A DNA stretch of 45,371 nt from Prochlorococcus sp. AG-679-K21 (GTDB lineage: Bacteria; Cyanobacteriota; Cyanobacteriia; PCC-6307; Cyanobiaceae): the NCBI GenBank assembly GCA_003208885.1, contig QCUP01000006.1:1-45371 (forward strand). Direction: 5' to 3'. The translations under genes were made by a program, and so were the position numbers. Positions 38,271 to 45,371 of the stretch are shown here, piece by piece; within the stretch, counting starts at the first letter, position 1; the number at the start of each line of letters is the position of its first letter. The notes under the pieces were generated by a model. It was not told where the DNA came from, made no database searches, and worked only from the letters and a program-made list of their open reading frames with translations.

Positions 38271-38443
38271 TAAATTTATTCAATAGATATTTAATCTACT
38301 GGGAATTTATTAATTGGTCATTATCAAATCATAAGATCATGATAAATTTAAAATTTATTAACAATGCAAATTATAAATTTTTAAAAAAGTAAAATCTATT
38401 AATTGTTTAAACCTTATAATAATTACACCTTGTTTATGTTTTA

Positions 38444-39076
38444 TTGGATAAAGCACTACTCATAGTGATGGCTAAGTGGCATGCTTATGGTCGTTGTAAA
38501 AATAGATTATCAAAAGATATAGGGAAAGTTAGTTCTGCAAAAGTGCAGAGAAAAATGACATGGCATACTATTTCAGTTGCTAAATTTCTAGAGAAGAAAG
38601 GTTTGATTGATATTTCCTTAGCCATATCTGGACTAGGATTCAAAAGTAGTAAAAGATGGTGTAATGAATTAGGAATTAAAAACTTTAATTTACAAGGGAG
38701 AGGATGTTTAGGAGAAAAAATGAGAAGGCAAATTCTCATAAATAAAAAATTTAGTTTAAAAAAAAGAAGAAATATTATTTTTATAGGGACTGATCTTCCA
38801 GACTTTTGTCATATGGATTTATTAAATACTCTTTCAAAACTTAAAAAAAATGATCTGATTTTAGGCCCCTCGAATGATGGTGGATATTGGCTTATTGCTT
38901 TTTCTGAAAGATTATTATCTGGAGATTTATTTTTACCCTTTATAAACATTAAATGGGGTAGAGAAGACGTCCTTGAACAAACTATTAAAAACTTTTCTTC
39001 AACGAACTTTAAACATGACTTACTTCATAGAAAAATAGATATTGATACAATAATAGATATCGAAAAAAGAGAATAA
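38444..39076 (+). CDS. TIGR04282-type arsenosugar biosynthesis glycosyltransferase (DUF2064)
   Basis: A 210-residue GT-A fold nucleotidyl/glycosyl-transferase of the DUF2064 type. Key segments are LLIVMAKWHAYGRCKNRL near the N terminus, IFIGTDLPDF and LGPSNDGGYWLIA, which bind nucleotide sugar and metal. The start is TTG, as no in-frame ATG precedes the conserved N terminus. It is 5 bases upstream of a TIGR04283-type partner, a pair often found together and annotated in arsenosugar synthesis; the specific role is inferred. Confidence 0.75.
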   Translation: MDKALLIVMAKWHAYGRCKNRLSKDIGKVSSAKVQRKMTWHTISVAKFLEKKGLIDISLAISGLGFKSSKRWCNELGIKNFNLQGRGCLGEKMRRQILINKKFSLKKRRNIIFIGTDLPDFCHMDLLNTLSKLKKNDLILGPSNDGGYWLIAFSERLLSGDLFLPFINIKWGREDVLEQTIKNFSSTNFKHDLLHRKIDIDTIIDIEKRE

Positions 39077-39081
39077 TTAAA

Positions 39082-39765
39082 TTGCCTAAAATCTCAATTA
39101 TTATTCCAACATATAACGAATCTCAACACTTACCATTACTGCTCTCGGATTTATCAATTTCTAATGAGGAAGCTGAAATAATAATTGTAGATTGTAATAG
39201 TGAGGATAAAACTATAGAAATAGGAAAGTTATATGGATCTAAGATATATAAATCAAAAGAAAAGAACAGGGGATTGCAATTAAATATTGGAGCCAAAAAG
39301 GCTAAAGGGAAATGGTTTATTTTCATACATGCCGATTCTAGGCTTAAAAAAGATTGGTTAAAAAAATTGAAGTCAGTTATTAGATACCATGAAGATTTTG
39401 TTTGTTTTTTTAAATTCAAGATTAACAATAAAAAGATTATTTACAGATTTCTTGAAATTGTTGTAAACCTTAGAAGCTACATCTTCAAAGTTCCATATGG
39501 TGATCAAGGACTTTTAATTCGCAGGGAAATATATTTTAAAAATAAAGGTTATCGAAAAATTCCTTTAATGGAGGATTTAGATTTTATAAAAAGATTAAAG
39601 AATAAGGTATCTTTAAAAATGTTAACTATTCCAATTTATACAAGTAGTAGAAAGTGGGAAAAAACTAATATTATTTTTCAAGCATTCAAGAATTGGAATT
39701 ATAGGAAAAGGTGGTTAAGAGGGGAGTCAATAAAATCTTTGCATAATGATTATTATAAAAATTAA
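39082..39765 (+). CDS. TIGR04283-type arsenosugar biosynthesis glycosyltransferase (GT2)
   Basis: A 227-residue family 2 glycosyltransferase. The N terminus is ISIIIPTYNES, followed by IIVDCNSEDKT and a metal-binding FIHADSRL (DxD-like) segment, then YGDQGLLIRR and MEDLDFIKRL, which includes the catalytic-site ED motif. The start is TTG, directly before PKISIIIPTYN. It lacks a membrane helix. It pairs with the preceding DUF2064 gene in a two-gene unit, and its 3' end faces the GNAT gene with 1 base between. Confidence 0.78.
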   Translation: MPKISIIIPTYNESQHLPLLLSDLSISNEEAEIIIVDCNSEDKTIEIGKLYGSKIYKSKEKNRGLQLNIGAKKAKGKWFIFIHADSRLKKDWLKKLKSVIRYHEDFVCFFKFKINNKKIIYRFLEIVVNLRSYIFKVPYGDQGLLIRREIYFKNKGYRKIPLMEDLDFIKRLKNKVSLKMLTIPIYTSSRKWEKTNIIFQAFKNWNYRKRWLRGESIKSLHNDYYKN

Positions 39766-39766
39766 A

Positions 39767-40297
39767 TTAATTTGCATACCAAAAAGCACATTTTGAACCT
39801 TTTGGTTCTAATGTCCACCCCTGCTTTTTATAAAATGAAACTACCTCGGCATCAGCGAATAAAGTAACCTTTGATATCCCAATTTTTTTTAATTCTTGCA
39901 ATATATATTTCATCAATTCTTTACCTAAACCCAGTCCTTGATAAACAGGATTAACCGCAACATCCCATATAGTTGCCTCAATAATCCCGTCCCCAGTACA
40001 TCTAGCGAAACCTACAAGCCTAGGGAATTTTTCATCATGACGCCATAACCCAACGACTAAAATACTAAATTCCAAAGCTCTTTTAACTCTCCTTATTGGC
40101 CTCCTACTCCATCCAACAGTCTGCAAAAGTTGATCTAACTCTATAAGATCAAACTCCTTAACCTTACTACAAACAAAAATCTCTTTTTTATCTTGATGAG
40201 TGAATTCATAAGAATTTAAACCATAATATTTAATCAGCTCATCTTGAGAAAGAGTATTTGTTTTCTTGATTGATGACCCTTTGTTCCTAAAAATCAT
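39767..40297 (-). CDS. GNAT-family N-acetyltransferase (Ycf52-like)
   Basis: A 176-residue acetyltransferase. The acetyl-CoA-binding motif is visible as NPVYQGLGLGKELMKYIL, with the ELKKIGISKVTLFAD strand and the terminal FYKKQGW motif, as in other GNATs. The family resembles the plastid Ycf52/NSI protein, whose targets are proteins or melatonin precursors; I cannot assign the substrate. Its ATG shares one base with the ABC transporter stop codon (TAATG), so it is translationally coupled to that gene. Confidence 0.82.
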   Translation of the reverse strand: MIFRNKGSSIKKTNTLSQDELIKYYGLNSYEFTHQDKKEIFVCSKVKEFDLIELDQLLQTVGWSRRPIRRVKRALEFSILVVGLWRHDEKFPRLVGFARCTGDGIIEATIWDVAVNPVYQGLGLGKELMKYILQELKKIGISKVTLFADAEVVSFYKKQGWTLEPKGSKCAFWYAN

Positions 40298-42093
40298 TAA
40301 AAGCTAGCAAATCCTTTTTCTTGAAGCTCTGAAAGTTGGAAATATAATCCTTTTTTAAGTCTAAGCTCTCTATGATTTCCTTCTTCAATTAAAACCCCAC
40401 CTTTTAAGACTAATATCTTATCAGATTTCTCAATAGTAGCTAATCTATGCGCAATCACTAATGCCGTTCTTTTATTTAATATCCTTTCAAGATCCTTTTG
40501 CAAGGTCGCTTCTGTAGATGGATCCATAAATGCGGTAGCTTCATCCATTATTAAGATAATTGGATTTCTTATCGCTACCCTAGCTACTGAAAGAAGTTGT
40601 CTTTCGCCCGATGAAAGATTACCTCCTCTCTCTCTAAGATAAGTATTCAAACCATCAGGTAACTTTTTCAATAAAGTATCTAAGCCAAGCTCTCTACAAA
40701 TATTTTCTAAATCTTGATTATTAATATCGGTACTTAATTTTAAGTTTTCTGAAACATCACCACTGAAAATAAAAGTATCTTGTAGCACTACACCAAGCAT
40801 ATTTCTAAGTTTTTCTATTGGTATATCCTTTATATCTACATCATCTATCAAAATCTGACCTTCTTGAGGCTCATATAGCCTACATAACAATCTTATTATG
40901 GTTGTTTTACCAGAACCAGTTGGACCAACAAAAGCAACATGTTCACCTTGATTAACTAAAAAAGATAGATCTTTTATTACATGTTCACCCTCGTTATAGA
41001 AAAAACTGACATTCCGAAATTCAATTTTCCCTTTAAATTTGTAATTCTTACTTAGAATTCCTCCTGAAAGTTGTTGAGTAGAGACAGAGTCTTTAATCTC
41101 AATTTCTTCATCTAACAATTCATTTATTCTCTCTACAGCGGTAAGTCCCCCTTGAATCTGTGTAAATCTCTCTGCTAACTGTCTTAAAGGCTCGAAGAGT
41201 CTTTGGGAATAAAGAATAAAAGTTGTTAATGTTCCTAAACCAATATTACCCGAAGTAACTAGATACCCTCCCACAGCTAATACTAATGATACTGCTGCAA
41301 GAGAAATCCATTCTATAAAAGCAGATATACTACTATCGTAAAAAATTGTCCCATTAACTGCTTTCTGGTATGCAATACCTGTATTAGAAAACTTCCTACT
41401 ATTGAAAGATTCTCTCCTAAACATTTGAACCACCTCTAAACCTTGAAGATTTTCTTGGAAGTCAGAGTTAAGTTGAGACAATTCCTCTCTTACTTGATAA
41501 TTTGCTTTTCTATAGCGTTTTTGAAGCCAAATAATAAAATATGAAACCGGAATTTGAGTTAAAAGAAGCAAAGTAGCCAGCCCTTTATCTATAGAAAGCA
41601 TTGTTAATGAAATGACTATAAGACTAACAAAATCAGCAATGACTCCAACGGCTCCACTACCAAAAACCTCAGCCAAGGCATCTACATCATTGGTAAGTCT
41701 TGTTAGCAATTTACCGACAGGCATTTTATCGTGATATTTAAGAGAAAGAGAAATAGAATGTTCGAAAAGTTCTCTTCTAATCCTTGCTGTTAATCTTTGT
41801 CCAACGGATTGAATATTATATGATTGATATCCTTGCAAAACCAGTCTAAACAGAACAGTTATAAACAAAGTGATTATGATGATATTTATGGATTGTCCAA
41901 AGAAGGTTTTACTTAACCAGACATCTGTGCTCTCATTCTTCAAGATTGTTATGGCTTGACCAACTAATAATGGTTGAATTGCCCCCGCAAAAGAAACAGG
42001 TAATAAGACAATCAAAATAAGATAAATAGTTTTTTTATCTTTAGTTAAATATCTACCTAATTTTTTTATTCTATCAAAATCATTTAAAAACAT
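40297..42093 (-). CDS. ABC-type exporter, fused membrane and ATPase domains
   Basis: A half-size ABC exporter of 598 residues. The N-terminal ~330 residues have six membrane helices; the ATPase domain follows with Walker A GPTGSGKTT, the signature LSSGERQLLS, Walker B ILIMDEATA and a switch His (VIAHRLAT). It probably functions as a homodimer or with a partner and resembles MsbA/MdlB-like multidrug or lipid exporters; the substrate is unknown. It follows hisG by 4 bases and is upstream of the GNAT gene. Confidence 0.92.
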   Translation of the reverse strand: MFLNDFDRIKKLGRYLTKDKKTIYLILIVLLPVSFAGAIQPLLVGQAITILKNESTDVWLSKTFFGQSINIIIITLFITVLFRLVLQGYQSYNIQSVGQRLTARIRRELFEHSISLSLKYHDKMPVGKLLTRLTNDVDALAEVFGSGAVGVIADFVSLIVISLTMLSIDKGLATLLLLTQIPVSYFIIWLQKRYRKANYQVREELSQLNSDFQENLQGLEVVQMFRRESFNSRKFSNTGIAYQKAVNGTIFYDSSISAFIEWISLAAVSLVLAVGGYLVTSGNIGLGTLTTFILYSQRLFEPLRQLAERFTQIQGGLTAVERINELLDEEIEIKDSVSTQQLSGGILSKNYKFKGKIEFRNVSFFYNEGEHVIKDLSFLVNQGEHVAFVGPTGSGKTTIIRLLCRLYEPQEGQILIDDVDIKDIPIEKLRNMLGVVLQDTFIFSGDVSENLKLSTDINNQDLENICRELGLDTLLKKLPDGLNTYLRERGGNLSSGERQLLSVARVAIRNPIILIMDEATAFMDPSTEATLQKDLERILNKRTALVIAHRLATIEKSDKILVLKGGVLIEEGNHRELRLKKGLYFQLSELQEKGFASF

Positions 42094-42097
42094 TAAT

Positions 42098-42745
42098 TTA
42101 AATATTCAATATATCCTTAGAAGATTCTATTGATAAAATTATATCTCGGAGAGGATTACTATCTAATCTAAGAGAAAGAGGATTAGCTATTAACCTTGCT
42201 GTTGAATAAAAAAGATCGTCAATTTTACTTAAACCGTTTTCTTTAAGAGTCTTACCTGTTGCTACAAGATCTACTATAGCTTCTGCCATTCCAGTAATAG
42301 GGCCGAGCTCTACTGAGCCGGTTAAATGAACAATCTCAACTGGTATATTTAAATTATCAAAATAAGCTCTTGCAGTTTTTGTGAATTTACTTGCTACCTT
42401 GCAATTAGCCGGAAGATCCGTAGGCTTTGAATACTTACTATTATTTTTTACGGCAAGTGACATGTGACATCCACCAAACTCTAAATCAAGCAACTTAGCA
42501 ACTTTCAATTCAGATTCCTGTAATACGTCGTATCCTACAATTCCTAAGTCTGCTTGCCCATAACTCACATAAACTGGAACATCTCCATTTCTTACCAATA
42601 AGGCTTTAGCTCGTTTACATTTAGATTCAATAGTTAATGATCTATTATTCTCTAACAGTGCATCAGAGAAGTTCAATCCTGCTTTTTTAAAAATAGAAAT
42701 TGAATCTTCTAACAGAGCTCCTTTAGGTAAAGCTATAGTAATCAT
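42098..42745 (-). CDS. hisG: ATP phosphoribosyltransferase, short form
   Basis: Condenses ATP and PRPP in the first step of histidine synthesis. At 215 residues this is the short HisG_S form, which lacks the C-terminal regulatory domain and needs the HisZ partner, not seen in this window. The N-terminal [29 protein letters not shown] and the PRPP-binding [18 protein letters not shown] segments are present. It heads the minus-strand hisG-ABC exporter-GNAT unit. Confidence 0.95.
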   Translation of the reverse strand: MITIALPKGALLEDSISIFKKAGLNFSDALLENNRSLTIESKCKRAKALLVRNGDVPVYVSYGQADLGIVGYDVLQESELKVAKLLDLEFGGCHMSLAVKNNSKYSKPTDLPANCKVASKFTKTARAYFDNLNIPVEIVHLTGSVELGPITGMAEAIVDLVATGKTLKENGLSKIDDLFYSTARLIANPLSLRLDSNPLRDIILSIESSKDILNI

Positions 42746-42789
42746 GTATCAAATTATTTTCAAACAATTTTTTTAATTCTAAGGTAATA

Positions 42790-43530
42790 ATGGGATTTAA
42801 TAAAGAGCAAAAAATAATTGGGATTAGAGTTCTAAGTGATAATGTGATTTGGCTCTGGAAAAAAAATAAATCAGCAGTAGTTATTGATCCTGCTCTTTCT
42901 CAACCTGTAATGGAATACCTTAGGGCCAATAATCTTTATTTGGAAGCTATATTACAAACACATCATCACTCAGATCATATAGGAGGTACTAGAGAACTCA
43001 TAAAAGAATGGCCAAATGCTAAGATTATTGCTTCCTTTAAAGAAAAAGATCGTATACCATTTCAAAATTCATCAGTTAAGGATGGAGACACACTAGAGTT
43101 ATTAGATGAAGAGGTTAAAGTAATCGAATTAATAGGACACACAAGATCTCATATAGCTTTCTTCTTAAATAACAAAGTCCCTATTCTCTTTGTAGGTGAT
43201 ACTTTATTTTCAGCTGGATGTGGAAGAATCTTTGAAGGCACTTATAAACAAATGTACAATTCTATTAAAAAAATTAAGTCATTACCCAAAAACACTCTTA
43301 TTTACTGTGCGCATGAATATACGAAGTCAAATCTTTTGTGGGCATTAGATATTGAACCTGAGAATCAAAATATTAAAAATAAACTCATTGAAGTTGAGAA
43401 GAAAATTGCTTTAAAAGAACTTACAATCCCGTGCCTACTTGAAGAAGAGATGAAAATCAATCTGTTTTTAAGAGCAGATACTTTAAAAGTATTTTCTTTT
43501 TTAAGAGCAAATAAAGATTCATGGGTTTAA
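42790..43530 (+). CDS. gloB: Hydroxyacylglutathione hydrolase (glyoxalase II-like)
   Basis: A 246-residue metallo-beta-lactamase-fold hydrolase. The binuclear metal motif [10 protein letters not shown] is at residues 57-66 (His58, His60, Asp62 and His63), with a further His in LIGHTRSH and the [16 protein letters not shown] glyoxalase II signature and CAHEYTKSN. This fits hydrolysis of S-lactoylglutathione. It diverges from hisG (44 bases) and precedes the RidA gene by 24 bases. Confidence 0.9.
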   Translation: MGFNKEQKIIGIRVLSDNVIWLWKKNKSAVVIDPALSQPVMEYLRANNLYLEAILQTHHHSDHIGGTRELIKEWPNAKIIASFKEKDRIPFQNSSVKDGDTLELLDEEVKVIELIGHTRSHIAFFLNNKVPILFVGDTLFSAGCGRIFEGTYKQMYNSIKKIKSLPKNTLIYCAHEYTKSNLLWALDIEPENQNIKNKLIEVEKKIALKELTIPCLLEEEMKINLFLRADTLKVFSFLRANKDSWV

Positions 43531-43554
43531 ATTTATATAAATATCTCTAATCAA

Positions 43555-43947
43555 ATGTCTTCAACAAAAGTAATTAAGACTTCTAATGCACCAAACCCTG
43601 TTGGACCTTATAACCAAGCAATCAAAGCAGGAAATTTTATTTATTGTTCGGGTCAGATTGCCATTGATCCAGTTTCAAATAAAATAAATTGCCTAGGTAA
43701 TATTGAGAAGGAAACTACTCAAGTTTTAAAAAATCTTTTAGCTGTTCTTAATGCCGGAGGAGCAAGAGCAGAAGATGTAATTAAAACAACTATTTATTTA
43801 ACTGATTTAAAAAATTTTAAAACTGTTAATGATATATACAGTGATTATTTTAATGTAGAGAATCCTCCGGCAAGAGCATGTGTAGAAGTTTCTTCTTTGC
43901 CAAAAGACGTTTTAATTGAAATAGATTGCGTGGCTTTTCTAGATTAA
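43555..43947 (+). CDS. ridA: RidA-family enamine/imine deaminase
   Basis: A 130-residue RidA (YjgF/UK114) protein that hydrolyses reactive 2-aminoacrylate-type enamines and imines. The family signature is present: NAPNPVGPYNQAI near residue 13, FIYCSGQIAIDP, NLLAVLNAGGARAEDVIKTT and the C-terminal PPARACVEVSSLPKDVLIEID with the catalytic Arg. It follows the glyoxalase II-like gene in the same direction. Confidence 0.94.
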   Translation: MSSTKVIKTSNAPNPVGPYNQAIKAGNFIYCSGQIAIDPVSNKINCLGNIEKETTQVLKNLLAVLNAGGARAEDVIKTTIYLTDLKNFKTVNDIYSDYFNVENPPARACVEVSSLPKDVLIEIDCVAFLD

Positions 43948-44032
43948 TTTATTATTATTTAGAAATTTGAAATAAGAGCCAATTGTGCGCCATATTTGTA
44001 TAGATTATTAATTAACAAAACTTCTTTGATCT

Positions 44033-44260
44033 ATGACAGCAGCAAAGCTAAATATAGACGAACTAGAAGCAGGTTACCCTTTATTCTGTAAAGCGCTAAG
44101 GTTATTAATTTTAAAAGGAAATTCACTTAAAGAAATTGAAAGGACAGTTTGTTGGGGGCACCTTGAAACATTAAATAGATGCCTTCCTGGAAGATATAAA
44201 GCCCCTACTTATTTAATGGCTCTTATTAAAAGAGATATAGATAAACCCAATCATTATTAA
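44033..44260 (+). CDS. Small hypothetical protein near the carboxysome locus
   Basis: A 75-residue soluble protein, mostly helical, that I do not recognise by name. It has a Cys at about 19 and 40 and basic residues near the end (GRYKAPTYLMALIKRDIDKP). The helix pattern LKEIERTVCWGHLETLNRCLPGRY could be a helix-turn-helix-like fold, unproven. It has an 85-base AT-rich leader and is convergent with the acRAF-like gene with 5 bases between. Confidence 0.6.
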   Translation: MTAAKLNIDELEAGYPLFCKALRLLILKGNSLKEIERTVCWGHLETLNRCLPGRYKAPTYLMALIKRDIDKPNHY

Positions 44261-44265
44261 GCAAA

Positions 44266-44505
44266 TTATGTTTCTAGAAAGTAGTTATCTAGTGTCATAG
44301 AAAAATCTTTTTCATTACTCGATATTTCCTCAGAATCTAAAAAGATGGATACACTTACAAAATTCTTACCAAAACTAATATTGGGATAGATATTTTTTTC
44401 TTTACATAATTCATCTATTTTTCTCAAAAATATACTAATTTCTTGATACTCTTCAAACTCAAATCTTTTTTCAATTCTTGAAGGCGACTCCCTTTGTTTC
44501 CACAT
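44266..44505 (-). CDS. Pterin carbinolamine dehydratase-like carboxysome assembly factor (acRAF-like)
   Basis: A 79-residue protein with the carbinolamine dehydratase fold pattern: N-terminal Trp, the EKRFEFEEYQEISIFLRKIDEL helix, and the FVSVSIFLDS strand. The catalytic HHP motif of true enzymes is replaced by Ile39-Tyr40-Pro41, so dehydratase activity is unlikely. Its position next to csoS4B, in the same direction, matches the alpha-carboxysome Rubisco assembly factor acRAF. The function is inferred from context and known relatives. Confidence 0.7.
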   Translation of the reverse strand: MWKQRESPSRIEKRFEFEEYQEISIFLRKIDELCKEKNIYPNISFGKNFVSVSIFLDSEEISSNEKDFSMTLDNYFLET

Positions 44506-44604
44506 TAAGTTGTAATTTATAACCTCAATTAATACTATACATTTTTTGATATTTTTACTAATTATTTTGACTAATAAATCAGGATAAGAAAAAACTATAA
44601 AAGT

Positions 44605-44853
44605 CTAATTTGATTCCCAGTAATCAATGATTCCTCCAATGGTTAAATCAGTTTGAACTTCTGGATTAGGGCAAGCAAACCTTGCTGCTGAGCCACTAGC
44701 AGTAAAAACCCAATTACCCTCCCTAGCTCCAACAGGATCAACTGCAACAACTTTTTTACCTTTATTATTTTCTAAAATTCTCAAATTCATGTGTCCAAGG
44801 CCAGCTACTCTCTGGGTGCAGACCATTCTTCCACATACCTTCATTATTTCCAA
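44605..44853 (-). CDS. csoS4B: Carboxysome vertex pentamer protein CsoS4B
   Basis: An 82-residue BMV/EutN-type pentamer that caps the vertices of the alpha-carboxysome shell. It shows the family pattern VCGRMVCTQRVAGL, VAVDPVGAREGNWVF, SGSAARFA and LTIGGIIDYWE. It lies 5 bases after csoS4A, and 99 bases before the acRAF-like gene. Confidence 0.95.
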   Translation of the reverse strand: MEIMKVCGRMVCTQRVAGLGHMNLRILENNKGKKVVAVDPVGAREGNWVFTASGSAARFACPNPEVQTDLTIGGIIDYWESN

Positions 44854-44858
44854 AATTT

Positions 44859-45125
44859 CTACACCTCAATTTGTTTTGGACTATCGGGATCCCAATGATC
44901 AATAATTCCAACAATCGTTAAATCACTTGGATATGATTTACTTCCTGCAGCTTCTCTAGCAGCAGAACTACCCACACAAATAACCCAATCACCGGGCTTA
45001 CATCCCACGGCATCAACAGCAACTTTATTAGAAGAGCCATCTAAAACTACTTGAAGATGCTTATGCTCGAATCCCGGTATTCTATTTGTAGAAACAAGTG
45101 GTTTCAATACCTTACAAATAAGCAT
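44859..45125 (-). CDS. csoS4A: Carboxysome vertex pentamer protein CsoS4A
   Basis: An 88-residue pentameric shell vertex protein, paralogue of CsoS4B. It shows the matching pattern VLKPLVSTNRIPGF, VAVDAVGCKPGDWVI, GSSAARE and LTIVGIIDHWDP. It starts 3 bases after the csoSCA stop codon, as in known cso operons of alpha-cyanobacteria. Confidence 0.96.
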   Translation of the reverse strand: MLICKVLKPLVSTNRIPGFEHKHLQVVLDGSSNKVAVDAVGCKPGDWVICVGSSAAREAAGSKSYPSDLTIVGIIDHWDPDSPKQIEV

Positions 45126-45128
45126 GAT

Positions 45129-45371
45129 TTAATGGGCCTCCTTTGTTTTTTGATCTAATGACATTCCAATGATTTGGGCGGAATGAATGTTGTCCCTATC
45201 TCTAATAGTAAGACAAGTATGCAACAACCCTTTATCAACTAAACTTTTATATCTAATTGATATCGCATTATTGACTCTATTACAATCTTTTGCAGCCCTT
45301 TCTTTAGCCCCCGGAACTTTACCAGAATAATCAAATCTTATTACTACGGGAATAGGTAGATCTTGAGAAAC
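45129..45371 (-). CDS. csoSCA: Carboxysome shell carbonic anhydrase CsoSCA, C-terminal part
   Basis: The reading frame enters from the right edge and ends at TAA (45129-45131). The C-terminal 80 or so residues include HTCLTIRDRDNIHSAQ and the ending LDQKTKEAH, which fit the CsoSCA (CsoS3) C terminus. The enzyme supplies CO2 to Rubisco inside the carboxysome. Active-site residues lie outside the window, so only identity by context and C-terminal sequence is supported. Confidence 0.88.
   Translation of the reverse strand, partial: VSQDLPIPVVIRFDYSGKVPGAKERAAKDCNRVNNAISIRYKSLVDKGLLHTCLTIRDRDNIHSAQIIGMSLDQKTKEAH

Noticed and set aside
38271-38443. Possible origin of replication next to dnaA
   Set aside because: I found no TTATCCACA-like DnaA boxes in the 173-base gap, dnaN is absent, and picocyanobacterial origins are usually not beside dnaA.
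1-45371. CRISPR array, insertion sequence or toxin-antitoxin module
   Set aside because: No regularly spaced repeats, transposase motifs or paired small toxin/antitoxin genes were seen; the only significant repeats are the tRNA-Leu duplicate and the KKNN tract.

Overview
The window is AT-rich chromosomal DNA (roughly 30% GC by eye) from a marine picocyanobacterium, most likely a high-light-adapted Prochlorococcus. The evidence is the alpha-carboxysome genes (csoSCA, csoS4A, csoS4B), the cyanobacterial NDH-1 subunits NdhD and NdhL, plastocyanin, a group 2 sigma factor, a cyAbrB regulator and very tight gene packing. I cannot name the strain from sequence alone. Almost everything is core housekeeping; I see no CRISPR array, insertion sequence, toxin-antitoxin module or intact prophage.

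Layout. 1-8.9 kb (+): a small hypothetical gene, trpS, thrS, glucokinase, thrB, ndhD and an M3 oligopeptidase. 8.9-15.2 kb (-): an alpha/beta hydrolase, folB, proA and a 1300-residue TamB-like protein. 15.2-25.5 kb (+): Ycf51/DUF2518, a DUF4332-like protein, a small exported protein, a CocE-type hydrolase, glgB, hemE, an NAD-dependent epimerase, petE and clpB. 25.6-29.5 kb: a QueD-like protein (-), hisIE, a group 2 sigma factor, a DUF1232 protein with an overlapping helix-turn-helix gene, a YciI-like protein (-) and cyAbrB. 29.6-33.0 kb (mostly -): trpA, DUF3007, ndhL, tRNA-Leu(UAA), a small PspC gene (+) and pyrC. 33.1-43.9 kb: a Ca/Na antiporter, glutathione reductase divergent from a long GST-like protein, dnaA, a pair of arsenosugar-type glycosyltransferases, then (-) hisG, an ABC exporter and a GNAT gene, then a glyoxalase II-like enzyme and RidA. 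43.9-45.4 kb: a small conserved gene, then the 3' end of the carboxysome operon on the minus strand.

The genes serve amino-acid synthesis (Thr, Pro, Trp, His), tetrapyrrole, folate and pyrimidine synthesis, glycogen metabolism, NDH-1 and plastocyanin electron transport, proteostasis, glutathione redox chemistry and CO2 fixation.

The most unusual structure is next to tRNA-Leu(UAA). The 5' half of the tRNA plus about 70 bp of its upstream DNA, including a putative promoter, recurs 637 bp away as a decayed direct repeat that starts at the anticodon loop. The repeats flank a small PspC gene and an orphan reading frame. This resembles a relic of tRNA-targeted integration. Other points for a second look are an A8 tract that appears to cut the membrane anchor off the TamB-like protein, a QueD homologue with one expected zinc-ligand His replaced by Tyr, and a carbinolamine-dehydratase-like protein without its catalytic histidines beside the carboxysome genes.
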